Shown in pieces: positions 1 to 5,864 of a stretch of DNA of 5,868 nt. Below the pieces are notes generated by a model. It was not told the DNA's origin, did no database searches, and saw only the letters and a program-made list of their open reading frames with translations. A program made the position numbers and the translations under genes. Numbering within the stretch: the stretch's first letter is position 1; each line of letters starts with the position of its first letter. Origin of the DNA: Desulfurellaceae bacterium (lineage in GTDB: Bacteria > Campylobacterota_A > Desulfurellia > JAGGSF01); NCBI GenBank assembly GCA_023128455.1, contig JAGMDW010000123.1:1-5868 (forward strand), given 5' to 3'.

Positions 1-446
1 AACCTTCCTTCTTTTCTTTTTATTCTTCCGTAATCGGCAGGTTCATCTAACATTGCAGACATAAGCCCTACATCTAAATCTTCTGCCTTTACAAAATCTA
101 TAAACCTCTTTGCATTATCTTTATTGAGAAGAGGTGTATCTCCACCCACAACAAAGAGATATTCACAATTATCAAGGGAAGTGTTTTCTAATGCACATAA
201 AAGAGCTGTAGCAGTGCCTGTTTGTTCTTTTTGCACCACAAAATCTATATTCCATCCCTCAAATAGTTTCTCCATTTCTTTTCTGATTGTCTCGTTGACC
301 ACCACTATTATTTTTTGTATATGGAGGTCTTTCATTAACTTAACAGGATAGAATATAACAGGTTTTCCGCACAAATCATGGAACAACTTTGTTTTATCGG
401 ACATCATTCTTGTGCTTTTACCTGCTGCTAAAATAACACCTATCAT
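1..446 (-). CDS. glmU: GlmU-type UDP-GlcNAc pyrophosphorylase, N-terminal part (partial, runs off left edge)
   Basis: Likely N-terminal uridyltransferase domain of GlmU, the cytoplasmic enzyme that makes UDP-N-acetylglucosamine for peptidoglycan and other envelope glycans. Only 148 codons are inside the window. Visible motifs: the nucleotide-binding loop LAAGKSTRM at residues 6-14, followed by a lysine (K20) in TKLFH, where GlmU usually has PKxLH; CGKPVI at 26-31; EQTGTATA at 74-81, matching the uracil-contacting QxGTxxA region; the metal-binding GGDTPLL at 101-107; and the DEPADYGRI stretch at 134-142, typical of GlmU. The usual second Gly of LAAGxGTRM is Ser11 here. The ATG at 446-444 is preceded by a clear AGAGGAGA Shine-Dalgarno site, which fixes the start. 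The acetyltransferase beta-helix half would lie outside the window, so a stand-alone nucleotidyltransferase cannot be excluded. The gene is transcribed divergently from trmB. Confidence 0.85.
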   Translation of the reverse strand, partial: MIGVILAAGKSTRMMSDKTKLFHDLCGKPVIFYPVKLMKDLHIQKIIVVVNETIRKEMEKLFEGWNIDFVVQKEQTGTATALLCALENTSLDNCEYLFVVGGDTPLLNKDNAKRFIDFVKAEDLDVGLMSAMLDEPADYGRIKRKEGR

Positions 447-450
447 TGTT

Positions 451-458
451 TCTCCTCT
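451..458 (-). promoter_or_regulatory. Shine-Dalgarno site of glmU
   Basis: On the minus strand this reads AGAGGAGA, four bases before the ATG at 446. It decides the start codon. It also contrasts with tmk and the opposing trmB gene, which have no such site. Confidence 0.8.
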
Positions 459-462
459 TTTA

Positions 463-468
463 AGTATA
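463..468 (-). promoter_or_regulatory. candidate -10 element for glmU
   Basis: TATACT on the minus strand (five of six matches to TATAAT). The projected start seven bases downstream is near base 456, inside the Shine-Dalgarno site, giving a leader of only about 10 bases. No good -35 hexamer sits 16-18 bases upstream. A weaker alternative is TTGAAC (515-510) with TGCTAT (490-485) at 19-base spacing, which would give a longer leader. The choice is unresolved. Confidence 0.35.
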
Positions 469-538
469 AGTACTTCAAACAGAAATAGCATGCCAAATTT
501 TATATTTTTGTTCAACCCTTTTCTTTTTATGTATTTTT

Positions 539-547
539 TGCTATTTT
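539..547 (+). promoter_or_regulatory. candidate extended -10 promoter of trmB (leaderless geometry)
   Basis: TGCTATTTT matches the extended -10 form TGnTATAAT with two mismatches in the hexamer. The hexamer ends at 547, so the projected transcription start is base 554, the A of the chosen ATG. The -35 position (519-524, TTTTCT) is poor, which extended -10 promoters tolerate. The region is very T-rich, so a chance match is possible. Confidence 0.4.
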
Positions 548-553
548 TTGGAA

Positions 554-1780
554 ATGCCACACATATTATTATATAAACAATCTTTATCAGATTTGCTTTC
601 ATGTCTTAAACCCAAAGAAGAAAAGGTGGGTAGTTGTCTTATACAATATTTAGACGTGTTTGTATCCAATAATGAAGTCTTGATTCCTACTAATATTATT
701 ACAGAAACTGGATGTGTAAGATTTGTTATAAAGGTTCTGCAAAAAGGTGAAAATACAATGGTAAAGATAGGAACAGGAGCAAAAGTGGAGGCAAATTATT
801 TGATAAAGGAGGCAGTTAAGAGGGTTGGACTTTTCATACAAAAAAATACAAATAGTCATATAGTATGGAGCAATTTGAGCATTAACAAAAAAATGGATTA
901 TTTCTTCGATTATTCAAAGAGATTTGAGATAGACATAGATGCTTTCCGAAATGTTCATAGTCTATTTAAGAATGAAAATCCATTGAATGTGGAAATAGGT
1001 TTTGGAAATGGTGAGTTTCTTTTATATCAAGCCCAGAAGGAAAGAAGTAAAAACTTTATTGGTTTTGAATTGGAAAGCAAGAGTTTCTCTTTGGTAAAGA
1101 GGAAGTTGTGGGATTTAAGTCTAAATAATGTGAAGATTATGCGATGTAATGGCACTTTTGCTATGGATGTTTTGTTCGAAGATGAGAGTGTAGAGAATAT
1201 TTTTCTCTGTTTTCCTTCCCCCTGGTTTAAAGAGAAAAATATTAAACATGCCGTGGTAAACAAAGATTTTGTCGATTTAATCTCTCACAAGCTAATGAAA
1301 GGCGGTTCGTTTGAACTTGTTACTGATAACTATCCTTATTTAGCCTACAGTGTTGAGCTTTTGGATCAAAGCGGTTTTTTTCGAAAAGGGGAAGTTGATA
1401 TAAACTCCAAACGAGAGGTTGTTACCTATTTTGAAAGAAGGTGGAAGAGAAAGGGAAGAACAATCTATGGTATAAAATATTTTAAGATAAAAAGGCAGAA
1501 TGAAAAGAGAGAACCGCTTTATAAAAAGATAGATTTCCCAATCGCAACCAACATGCCTCATAGGTGTTCGATAAAAAGAGGAAAAGCAATTTTGCGTATT
1601 CTAAATGTGTATAGTAGTTTATATTCTTTAGATATCTTTGTGGAAGCTATTGTGGGAGAAATAAAATATCCCCAGCATATATATTTTCACTTTAAAAAAG
1701 GAAAAACCCATTTTTTTCTTTATCCTTTTACTTCCCTTGTTCCTACAGAAGGCGTGGAGAATAGTTTAATGTATATCTGA
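554..1780 (+). CDS. trmB: tRNA (guanine-N7)-methyltransferase, long TrmB form
   Basis: Probable class I SAM-dependent methyltransferase making m7G (position 46 in most tRNAs). Residues are counted from a TTG at 548; the protein is 408 aa from the preferred ATG at 554. The TrmB core spans about 145-312: SAM motif I VEIGFGNGEF (148-157), the acidic GFELES (172-177), the loop FPSPWFKEKN (222-231), VTD (258-260) and the C-terminal TYFE motif (293-296). Typical TrmB proteins are about 210-240 aa. This one adds about 140 residues before motif I and about 100 after the core. I recognise no domain in the N-terminal part; the tail is basic at first, then rich in aromatic and beta-type residues. The FPDPW Asp is Ser224 and the following RH is KN, so activity or specificity may be altered. 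ATG 554 is preferred because no Shine-Dalgarno site serves either start and the candidate promoter points to 554. Its end overlaps metG tail to tail. TrmB family membership is firm; the tRNA target is inferred. Confidence 0.85.
   Translation: MPHILLYKQSLSDLLSCLKPKEEKVGSCLIQYLDVFVSNNEVLIPTNIITETGCVRFVIKVLQKGENTMVKIGTGAKVEANYLIKEAVKRVGLFIQKNTNSHIVWSNLSINKKMDYFFDYSKRFEIDIDAFRNVHSLFKNENPLNVEIGFGNGEFLLYQAQKERSKNFIGFELESKSFSLVKRKLWDLSLNNVKIMRCNGTFAMDVLFEDESVENIFLCFPSPWFKEKNIKHAVVNKDFVDLISHKLMKGGSFELVTDNYPYLAYSVELLDQSGFFRKGEVDINSKREVVTYFERRWKRKGRTIYGIKYFKIKRQNEKREPLYKKIDFPIATNMPHRCSIKRGKAILRILNVYSSLYSLDIFVEAIVGEIKYPQHIYFHFKKGKTHFFLYPFTSLVPTEGVENSLMYI
1766..1780. other. tail-to-tail overlap of trmB and metG
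   Basis: The last four codons plus the TGA stop of trmB and the last four codons plus the TAA stop of metG share the same 15 base pairs on opposite strands. There is no room for a separate terminator, and I see no GC-rich hairpin with a U-tract in the nearby coding sequence on either side. Each transcript must end inside the opposing gene or run antisense through it. Confidence 0.9.
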
Positions 1781-3619
1781 GCCTGGTGTTATGTCTCCAT
1801 CCACAGTAAGTAATTTTATATTATTTTTGTCTTCGGCAGCCAATAGCATTCCCTGAGATGTTATGCCCATGAGCTTTACAGGTTTAAGATTACTCACAAT
1901 TATAATATTTTTCCCTATTAATTCCTCGGGTGAATAACGATCTTTTAAGCCTGCGGCGAGTGTTCTTAAGTTTTCTTCTCCCACATCTATTTTTAATTTC
2001 CATAATTTACGAGAACCTTTTATCTCTTCACAGGAGATAATCTTAGCTACCTTGAGTTTGACCTTTTTGAGTTCATCTATATTTATTTTTTCTTCTTTCT
2101 CTATTTTTTCTTCGAATTTATGAAATAGCATTTCCTTTTTTTCCACTTTTACCTCTTCTGTATCTAAATTTATATCATTTATTGTTTTTTCTGTTACTTT
2201 GCCCAAAAATCCCAGTTGTGTCCACATTTTATCAGCGGTGTCAGGCAGAAGAGGGGAAATTAGGAAACAAATAAGTCTTAAAGAAGAAAGTATATTATAT
2301 AAAACCTCCTGCAATTCTTCTTCTTCCCCTTTTTTCTTTAGCACCCATGGTTCTTTATCTGTAATATATTTATTTGTTTTGCCTATAAGTGACCATATTT
2401 CTTCTAATGCTTCATTGAATGCAAATCTATTCATATATTGTTTTATATTTTCTATTGCCTTTCTGCCTTCTTGTTCTAAATAACGGTCTTCAACATGCAC
2501 TTTTTTTATTAATCCCTGGTTGTATTTTTCTACCATAGACAGGAACCTCCACAGCAAGTTGCTCAAATCATTTGTTAAATCGCTATTTAAGCGATTGACA
2601 AATGCTTCTTCGCTGAAGTTTCCATCTAAACCAAAAGGTACTTCTCTTAGTAGAAAATACCTGTAGGCATCGCGTGTATATTTTTCTATCATTTCAAGAG
2701 GATCTACTACATTGCCCAATGACTTTGACATTTTTGTTTCTTTAATCATCCACCAACCGTGAGCAACAATATGCTTAGGTAAAGCAAGCTCTGCGGACAT
2801 AAGAAAAGCAGGCCAAAAAACAGCATGGAATCTTAAAATATCCTTCCCTACAAAGTGAACATCGGGTGGCCAGATACTGTTGAATTTATCTTTATCATAG
2901 GTATAACCTATGCCACTCACATAGTTGAATAAAGCATCAAACCATACATATATTACATGTTTTTTGTCGAAAGGCACGGGAATGCCCCAATCCAATGATG
3001 TTCGTGTGATGCTTAAATCTTTTAATCCTGATTTAACAAAACTTGTAACTTCATTATAACGGGATTGTGGCATCACAAATTCTGGATGCTCTTTGTAATA
3101 TTGGAGCAGCGGCTTTTCATATTTCGAAAGTTTAAAGAAATAGCTTTCTTCCGTTAATTTGTCTACTTTTCTTCCGCAATCCGGACATAGATGTTCTTTG
3201 CCTACATCCAGATCTGCAAAGTAAGATTCACAATAAACGCAATACCATCCTTCATATTTGTCTTTGTATATATCACCTTTTTTATACAGTTTGTTAAATA
3301 TCTCCTGCACAGCTTCTATGTGTCTCTTTTCTGTAGTTCTTATAAAATCATCATTTGTTATGTTTAATTTAGTCCACAAATCCTTAAATCTTATCACAAC
3401 ATTGTCTGCAAGTTGAATGGGTGTTTTGCCCATTTTGTCCGCAGTTTTCTTAATTTTTTGCCCGTGTTCGTCGGTTCCTGTCAGAAAAAACACATTTTCA
3501 CCCGAAAACCTCTTAAAACGGGCATAGGTATCTGCGGCAATAGTAGTATAAGAATGACCGATGTGAGGAACATCGTTTACATAATAGATGGGCGTAGTTA
3601 TATAAAAATGTTTATTCAT
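1766..3619 (-). CDS. metG: methionyl-tRNA synthetase with C-terminal tRNA-binding domain
   Basis: Charges tRNA-Met with methionine in the cytoplasm, for both initiation and elongation. At 617 aa it is a full-length class I synthetase. In order: HIGH signature PHIGH (18-22); a zinc knuckle with C127-x2-C130 and C145-x2-C148, the two-pair type; methionine-pocket region WFDAL (226-230); KMSKS (296-300); an alpha-helical anticodon-binding domain from about 340 to 470, including EPW at 423-425; a charged Lys/Glu-rich linker (about 487-512); and a C-terminal Trbp111/EMAP-II-like OB-fold (about 515-617) with VAKI, SNLKPVKLMGITSQGM and a closing PGSDIH. That last domain mediates dimerisation and tRNA binding in related enzymes. 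The ATG is preceded by GGAGA (complement of 3626-3630, six bases away) and overlaps the ricT stop as ATGA. It is the last gene of the tmk-holB-ricT-metG cluster. Its stop codon lies inside the trmB coding end. Confidence 0.97.
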   Translation of the reverse strand: MNKHFYITTPIYYVNDVPHIGHSYTTIAADTYARFKRFSGENVFFLTGTDEHGQKIKKTADKMGKTPIQLADNVVIRFKDLWTKLNITNDDFIRTTEKRHIEAVQEIFNKLYKKGDIYKDKYEGWYCVYCESYFADLDVGKEHLCPDCGRKVDKLTEESYFFKLSKYEKPLLQYYKEHPEFVMPQSRYNEVTSFVKSGLKDLSITRTSLDWGIPVPFDKKHVIYVWFDALFNYVSGIGYTYDKDKFNSIWPPDVHFVGKDILRFHAVFWPAFLMSAELALPKHIVAHGWWMIKETKMSKSLGNVVDPLEMIEKYTRDAYRYFLLREVPFGLDGNFSEEAFVNRLNSDLTNDLSNLLWRFLSMVEKYNQGLIKKVHVEDRYLEQEGRKAIENIKQYMNRFAFNEALEEIWSLIGKTNKYITDKEPWVLKKKGEEEELQEVLYNILSSLRLICFLISPLLPDTADKMWTQLGFLGKVTEKTINDINLDTEEVKVEKKEMLFHKFEEKIEKEEKINIDELKKVKLKVAKIISCEEIKGSRKLWKLKIDVGEENLRTLAAGLKDRYSPEELIGKNIIIVSNLKPVKLMGITSQGMLLAAEDKNNIKLLTVDGDITPGSDIH

Positions 3620-4416
3620 CTCAATTCTCCACTGTTGGATTCATTACTTATTAGATGAGCTTCTACCTCGTAGTCTTTTTTCTCGCTTCTTATAATTACT
3701 GTTCTTTTAAACGGGTTGGCGGCAATTATTTCTCCTTCAATATCACCCAGTTTGATCTTTTTCCCAATAGGAGGAATGTATTTTAAAAAATCCTCATAGA
3801 GTCCATTCTCGAATGCCAGACAGCACATCAGTCTTCCGCATGCACCAGAGATCTTGTGCACATTGAGATTAAGATTTTGATCTTTAGCCATTTTTACGGA
3901 GGTAGCACCAAATTGCCTTAGAAACTTACTGCAACACTGTTCTTGTCCGCACAAACCAATTCCTCCAATCATCTTTGCCTTGTCCCTTACGCCAATTTGT
4001 CTCATTTCAATGCGCGTTTTAAAAATGGAAGCAAGAATTCTAACTACCAGTCGGAAGTCAATGCGCTTTTCTGCAGTGAAATAAAACACAATTTTACTTC
4101 TATCCAGTGTATATTCTGCTTTCACCAGTTTCATCTCCAATCCCAATTTTTTTACCTCTTTTCTAAATTCATGGGAAGCAGAAGTAGCAATTTTTCTGTT
4201 TTCTTCCTGTACAGAAAAATCGTTTTCTGTGGCTTTTCTCAATATCGGTTTTAGGTCTGTATCATTGGAATCTACAATTTTTCTTATTGTGCCTATAGCA
4301 AGCCCTCTTTCTGATCCAGCAACTACTTTATCATCTGCGGAAAAGTCTTCCGTTTCCGAAATCAAAAATGGCACGAGCGATCCTATTTTTGCAAACTCAA
4401 CTAGTGCTACTTTCAT
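3616..4416 (-). CDS. ricT: PSP1-domain protein, RicT/YaaT family
   Basis: Member of the RicT (YaaT) family, cytoplasmic PSP1-domain proteins. In Bacillus subtilis RicT joins RicA and RicF in a complex that carries [4Fe-4S] clusters and stimulates RNase Y-dependent mRNA processing. Whether that role applies here is inference. From the chosen ATG at 4416 it has 266 aa, close to the usual 270 or so. Using numbering from a TTG at 4422, the diagnostic Cys motifs are GLCGQEQCC (C158, C163, C164) and SGACGRLMCCL (C195, C200, C201). The DRSKIVFYFTAEKRIDFR core of the PSP1 domain lies at 107-124, and a small C-terminal beta domain (about 216-258) follows. The ATG is favoured because AAGGAG (complement of 4424-4429) is seven bases upstream of it but only one base from the TTG. 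The start overlaps the holB end by 20 bases; the stop overlaps the metG start as ATGA. Confidence 0.92.
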   Translation of the reverse strand: MKVALVEFAKIGSLVPFLISETEDFSADDKVVAGSERGLAIGTIRKIVDSNDTDLKPILRKATENDFSVQEENRKIATSASHEFRKEVKKLGLEMKLVKAEYTLDRSKIVFYFTAEKRIDFRLVVRILASIFKTRIEMRQIGVRDKAKMIGGIGLCGQEQCCSKFLRQFGATSVKMAKDQNLNLNVHKISGACGRLMCCLAFENGLYEDFLKYIPPIGKKIKLGDIEGEIIAANPFKRTVIIRSEKKDYEVEAHLISNESNSGELR

Positions 4417-5110
4417 TCCCAAACTCCTTGTATAATTTTAAAAACAAAGAAAGCCAAAGCAATTTTATGTTTATATTGTAATTTTTAATGTGTAAGGAAA
4501 ATTTTTCAAGGCTTTGTGCTACAAAAACCTTCTTGGAGGTTTTTACGCTCAAATCTTTGATTTGTGCACATCCTGTATGTTCTTTGCACATTTCCAAACT
4601 TGCCGCCTCTATCAGTCTAAAGATTTTGTCTCTGTCTTTTATCTCAGTTAGTCTATTTGCCAATTCCATATACTGTTTTAAATTGTGTTGTTGTAATACT
4701 TGAACAAACTCAGAGACATCTTCTCTTTCTTTCTTCCCATGAAATGAAATTGCCCGGGAGCGCACTGTGTTTAAAAGGGGGAAAGGACTGCCCCATAGTA
4801 TAAAACATACATAGGAAGGAGGTTCTTCCAATATTTTCAACAGAGCGTTTTGAGCATGTACGGTTAATCCTTTTATCTTAAGTATAAAAAAACTCTTCTC
4901 CCCTTCTATTGGTTTGTATAAAAGAGATTTCTTTATTTCTCTTATATCATCAACGCCTATTGAATCTTTGTTTAAGATATGAACATCAGGATGCAGATTT
5001 TGCCTTACCTTTTTTTTGCATATCTCATCTTTACACAGGGTTTCCTCTACAAATTGTATAACCTGGTTCCATTCCGTGTCGAATATGTAAGCAGGATAAA
5101 ACATCTTCAT
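4397..5110 (-). CDS. holB: DNA polymerase III delta' subunit, reduced form
   Basis: Clamp-loader delta' subunit, which helps open and load the beta sliding clamp at replication forks. Family signs: HPDVHIL (40-46); IGVDDIREIKKSL followed by KPIEGEKSFFIL (51-77); NALLKILEEPP (88-98), the most diagnostic motif; and the arginine-finger-like VRSR at 116-119. The protein has 237 aa against about 310-335 usually. The N-terminus YPAYIF matches the family's HAYLF start, so it is complete, yet the GPxGxGK P-loop is replaced by FDTEWNQ. The four-Cys zinc module is cut to C26 and C31 around a K-rich stretch, and the Walker B acids are missing (ILKIKG at 76-81). The C-terminal collar region is also short. 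delta' needs no ATP hydrolysis, so function is plausible. The ATG overlaps the tmk stop as ATGA, and the end overlaps ricT. Family assignment is good; the degree of reduction is unusual. Confidence 0.88.
   Translation of the reverse strand: MKMFYPAYIFDTEWNQVIQFVEETLCKDEICKKKVRQNLHPDVHILNKDSIGVDDIREIKKSLLYKPIEGEKSFFILKIKGLTVHAQNALLKILEEPPSYVCFILWGSPFPLLNTVRSRAISFHGKKEREDVSEFVQVLQQHNLKQYMELANRLTEIKDRDKIFRLIEAASLEMCKEHTGCAQIKDLSVKTSKKVFVAQSLEKFSLHIKNYNINIKLLWLSLFLKLYKEFGNESSTS
4424..4429 (-). promoter_or_regulatory. Shine-Dalgarno site of ricT, lying inside holB
   Basis: AAGGAG on the minus strand lies inside the last codons of holB, seven bases from the ATG at 4416. It settles the choice between the ATG and an in-frame TTG two codons upstream. 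Ribosomes finishing holB terminate just downstream of this start, which suits coupled reinitiation. Confidence 0.8.
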
Positions 5111-5703
5111 AGTTTATTCCATATTTTTACGATATCTTCATGTAAGGTTGCAATGTCCTTTTGCCCATCCACGATAAAAAAGGTCTTTTTTTCGGAAAGC
5201 TTGAGATAACCTTCTCTCACCTTTTTTAGAAAGGATATGCTTTCACTTTTTTCTTTATCCCTTTTTTTGCAGCGCATAACACAAACCTCAGGTTGCATGT
5301 CTATCAAAAATACCAGCTGAGGAAAGAGTTTGTTGTTGGTAAAGCTGCTGAGTTTGTGTAGGAATTTCACATCTATACCTTTGCCAAAACCTTGATAAGC
5401 AATGGTAGAGTACAGGGATCTATCACTCACAACGATAAAGTTTTTTTCAATGTTGGGTTTTACAACTTCTCTTATATGTTGTGATCTATCCGCTAAAAAT
5501 AGTAGGAGTTCCGTTTCTTTATAAACCTTATTTTCAAGAAGAATTTCTTTAATTTTTATTCCTACAGGAGTTCCTCCAGGCTCTTTCGTCAGCAAACTCT
5601 TTATGTTGATAGATGCGAGGAAGGACTGGAAAAGCTTTGCCTGTGTTGTTTTGCCCGCACCATCTATGCCCTCAAACGCTATGTATTGTGGCTTATCTTT
5701 CAT
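5107..5703 (-). CDS. tmk: thymidylate kinase
   Basis: Phosphorylates dTMP to dTDP with ATP, the essential step towards dTTP, in the cytoplasm. At 198 aa it is of normal length. Visible features: YIAFEGIDGAGKTTQ (7-21) with the P-loop; the LTKEPGGTPVG segment (38-48); FLADRSQHI (69-77); the DRSLYSTIAYQG signature (94-105) that contacts dTMP; PQLVFLIDMQPEV (128-140); a basic lid region around CKKRDKEK (145-152) followed by FLKKVREGYLKL (158-169); and FIVDG (176-180). All key catalytic elements look intact. It is the first gene of the tmk-holB-ricT-metG cluster. No Shine-Dalgarno site precedes the ATG. An extended -10 element ends six bases before it, so the mRNA may start at the ATG. No in-frame alternative start is needed to complete the family's N-terminus. 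Confidence 0.97.
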   Translation of the reverse strand: MKDKPQYIAFEGIDGAGKTTQAKLFQSFLASINIKSLLTKEPGGTPVGIKIKEILLENKVYKETELLLFLADRSQHIREVVKPNIEKNFIVVSDRSLYSTIAYQGFGKGIDVKFLHKLSSFTNNKLFPQLVFLIDMQPEVCVMRCKKRDKEKSESISFLKKVREGYLKLSEKKTFFIVDGQKDIATLHEDIVKIWNKL

Positions 5704-5709
5704 GCACTG

Positions 5710-5738
5710 AATATATCACAATTTTATCCTTTTTTCAC
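5710..5738 (-). promoter_or_regulatory. promoter of the tmk operon (extended -10, leaderless geometry)
   Basis: On the minus strand, GTGAAA (complement of 5733-5738, four of six -35 matches) is followed after 17 bases by TATATT (complement of 5710-5715). TATATT is directly preceded by TGA, forming the extended -10 TGnTATATT. Seven bases past the hexamer, the projected start is base 5703, the A of the tmk ATG. This is among the best-formed promoters in the window, with the right spacing and an extended -10. Confidence 0.65.
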
Positions 5739-5758
5739 TTGCTTTTCCCATAATAAGG

Positions 5759-5786
5759 TAGAAAATTTAAAAATAGCGGATATAAT
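5759..5786 (+). promoter_or_regulatory. promoter of the right-edge gene
   Basis: A perfect TATAAT lies at 5781-5786, with TAGAAA (four of six -35 matches) at 5759-5764 and a 16-base spacer. The projected start is about base 5793, the first base of the Shine-Dalgarno site, so the leader would be about 12 bases. It diverges from the tmk promoter, with the two -35 regions about 20 bases apart. Confidence 0.6.
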
Positions 5787-5792
5787 ATAAAC

Positions 5793-5799
5793 AAGGAGG
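5793..5799 (+). promoter_or_regulatory. Shine-Dalgarno site of the right-edge gene
   Basis: AAGGAGG lies five bases before the ATG at 5805. It is a near-perfect match to the anti-Shine-Dalgarno sequence and the strongest ribosome binding site in the window. Confidence 0.85.
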
Positions 5800-5804
5800 G
5801 CGGA

Positions 5805-5864
5805 ATGACACAAATTGAAGATTTGGTCGTAAAGATTCTAAGGGGGAATTTTTATGACACAAAT
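5805..5864 (+). repeat. 11-base direct repeat at two potential start codons
   Basis: ATGACACAAAT occurs at 5805-5815 and again at 5854-5864, 49 bases apart and therefore in different frames. Both copies start with ATG, encode MTQI and have a purine-rich Shine-Dalgarno-like stretch upstream. The similarity does not extend beyond the 11 bases. Confidence 0.6.

Noticed and set aside
124..351. Plus-strand open frame of 75 codons opposite glmU
   Set aside because: It lies antisense to well-conserved GlmU motifs, has a low-complexity Ser/Thr/Ile-rich product and no supporting promoter or ribosome site.
548..556. TTG at 548 as the trmB start
   Set aside because: An ATG lies two codons later, neither has a Shine-Dalgarno site, and the candidate -10 element would place the TTG upstream of the mRNA start.
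650..1561. Three minus-strand open frames opposite trmB
   Set aside because: They are antisense to the TrmB core and extensions, have no ribosome sites and show no recognisable motifs.
1690..1730. A-run and T-run pair as a terminator for metG or trmB
   Set aside because: The pairing is only A with T, has no GC stem and lies in coding sequence of AT-rich DNA; it is not a credible intrinsic terminator.
2199..2483. Plus-strand open frame of 94 codons opposite metG
   Set aside because: It is a shadow of the metG anticodon-binding region; Ser-rich and hydrophobic by composition only, with no family resemblance.
3943..4435. Two plus-strand open frames opposite ricT
   Set aside because: Both mirror conserved RicT coding sequence and give Ser/Phe-rich products typical of antisense frames in AT-rich DNA.
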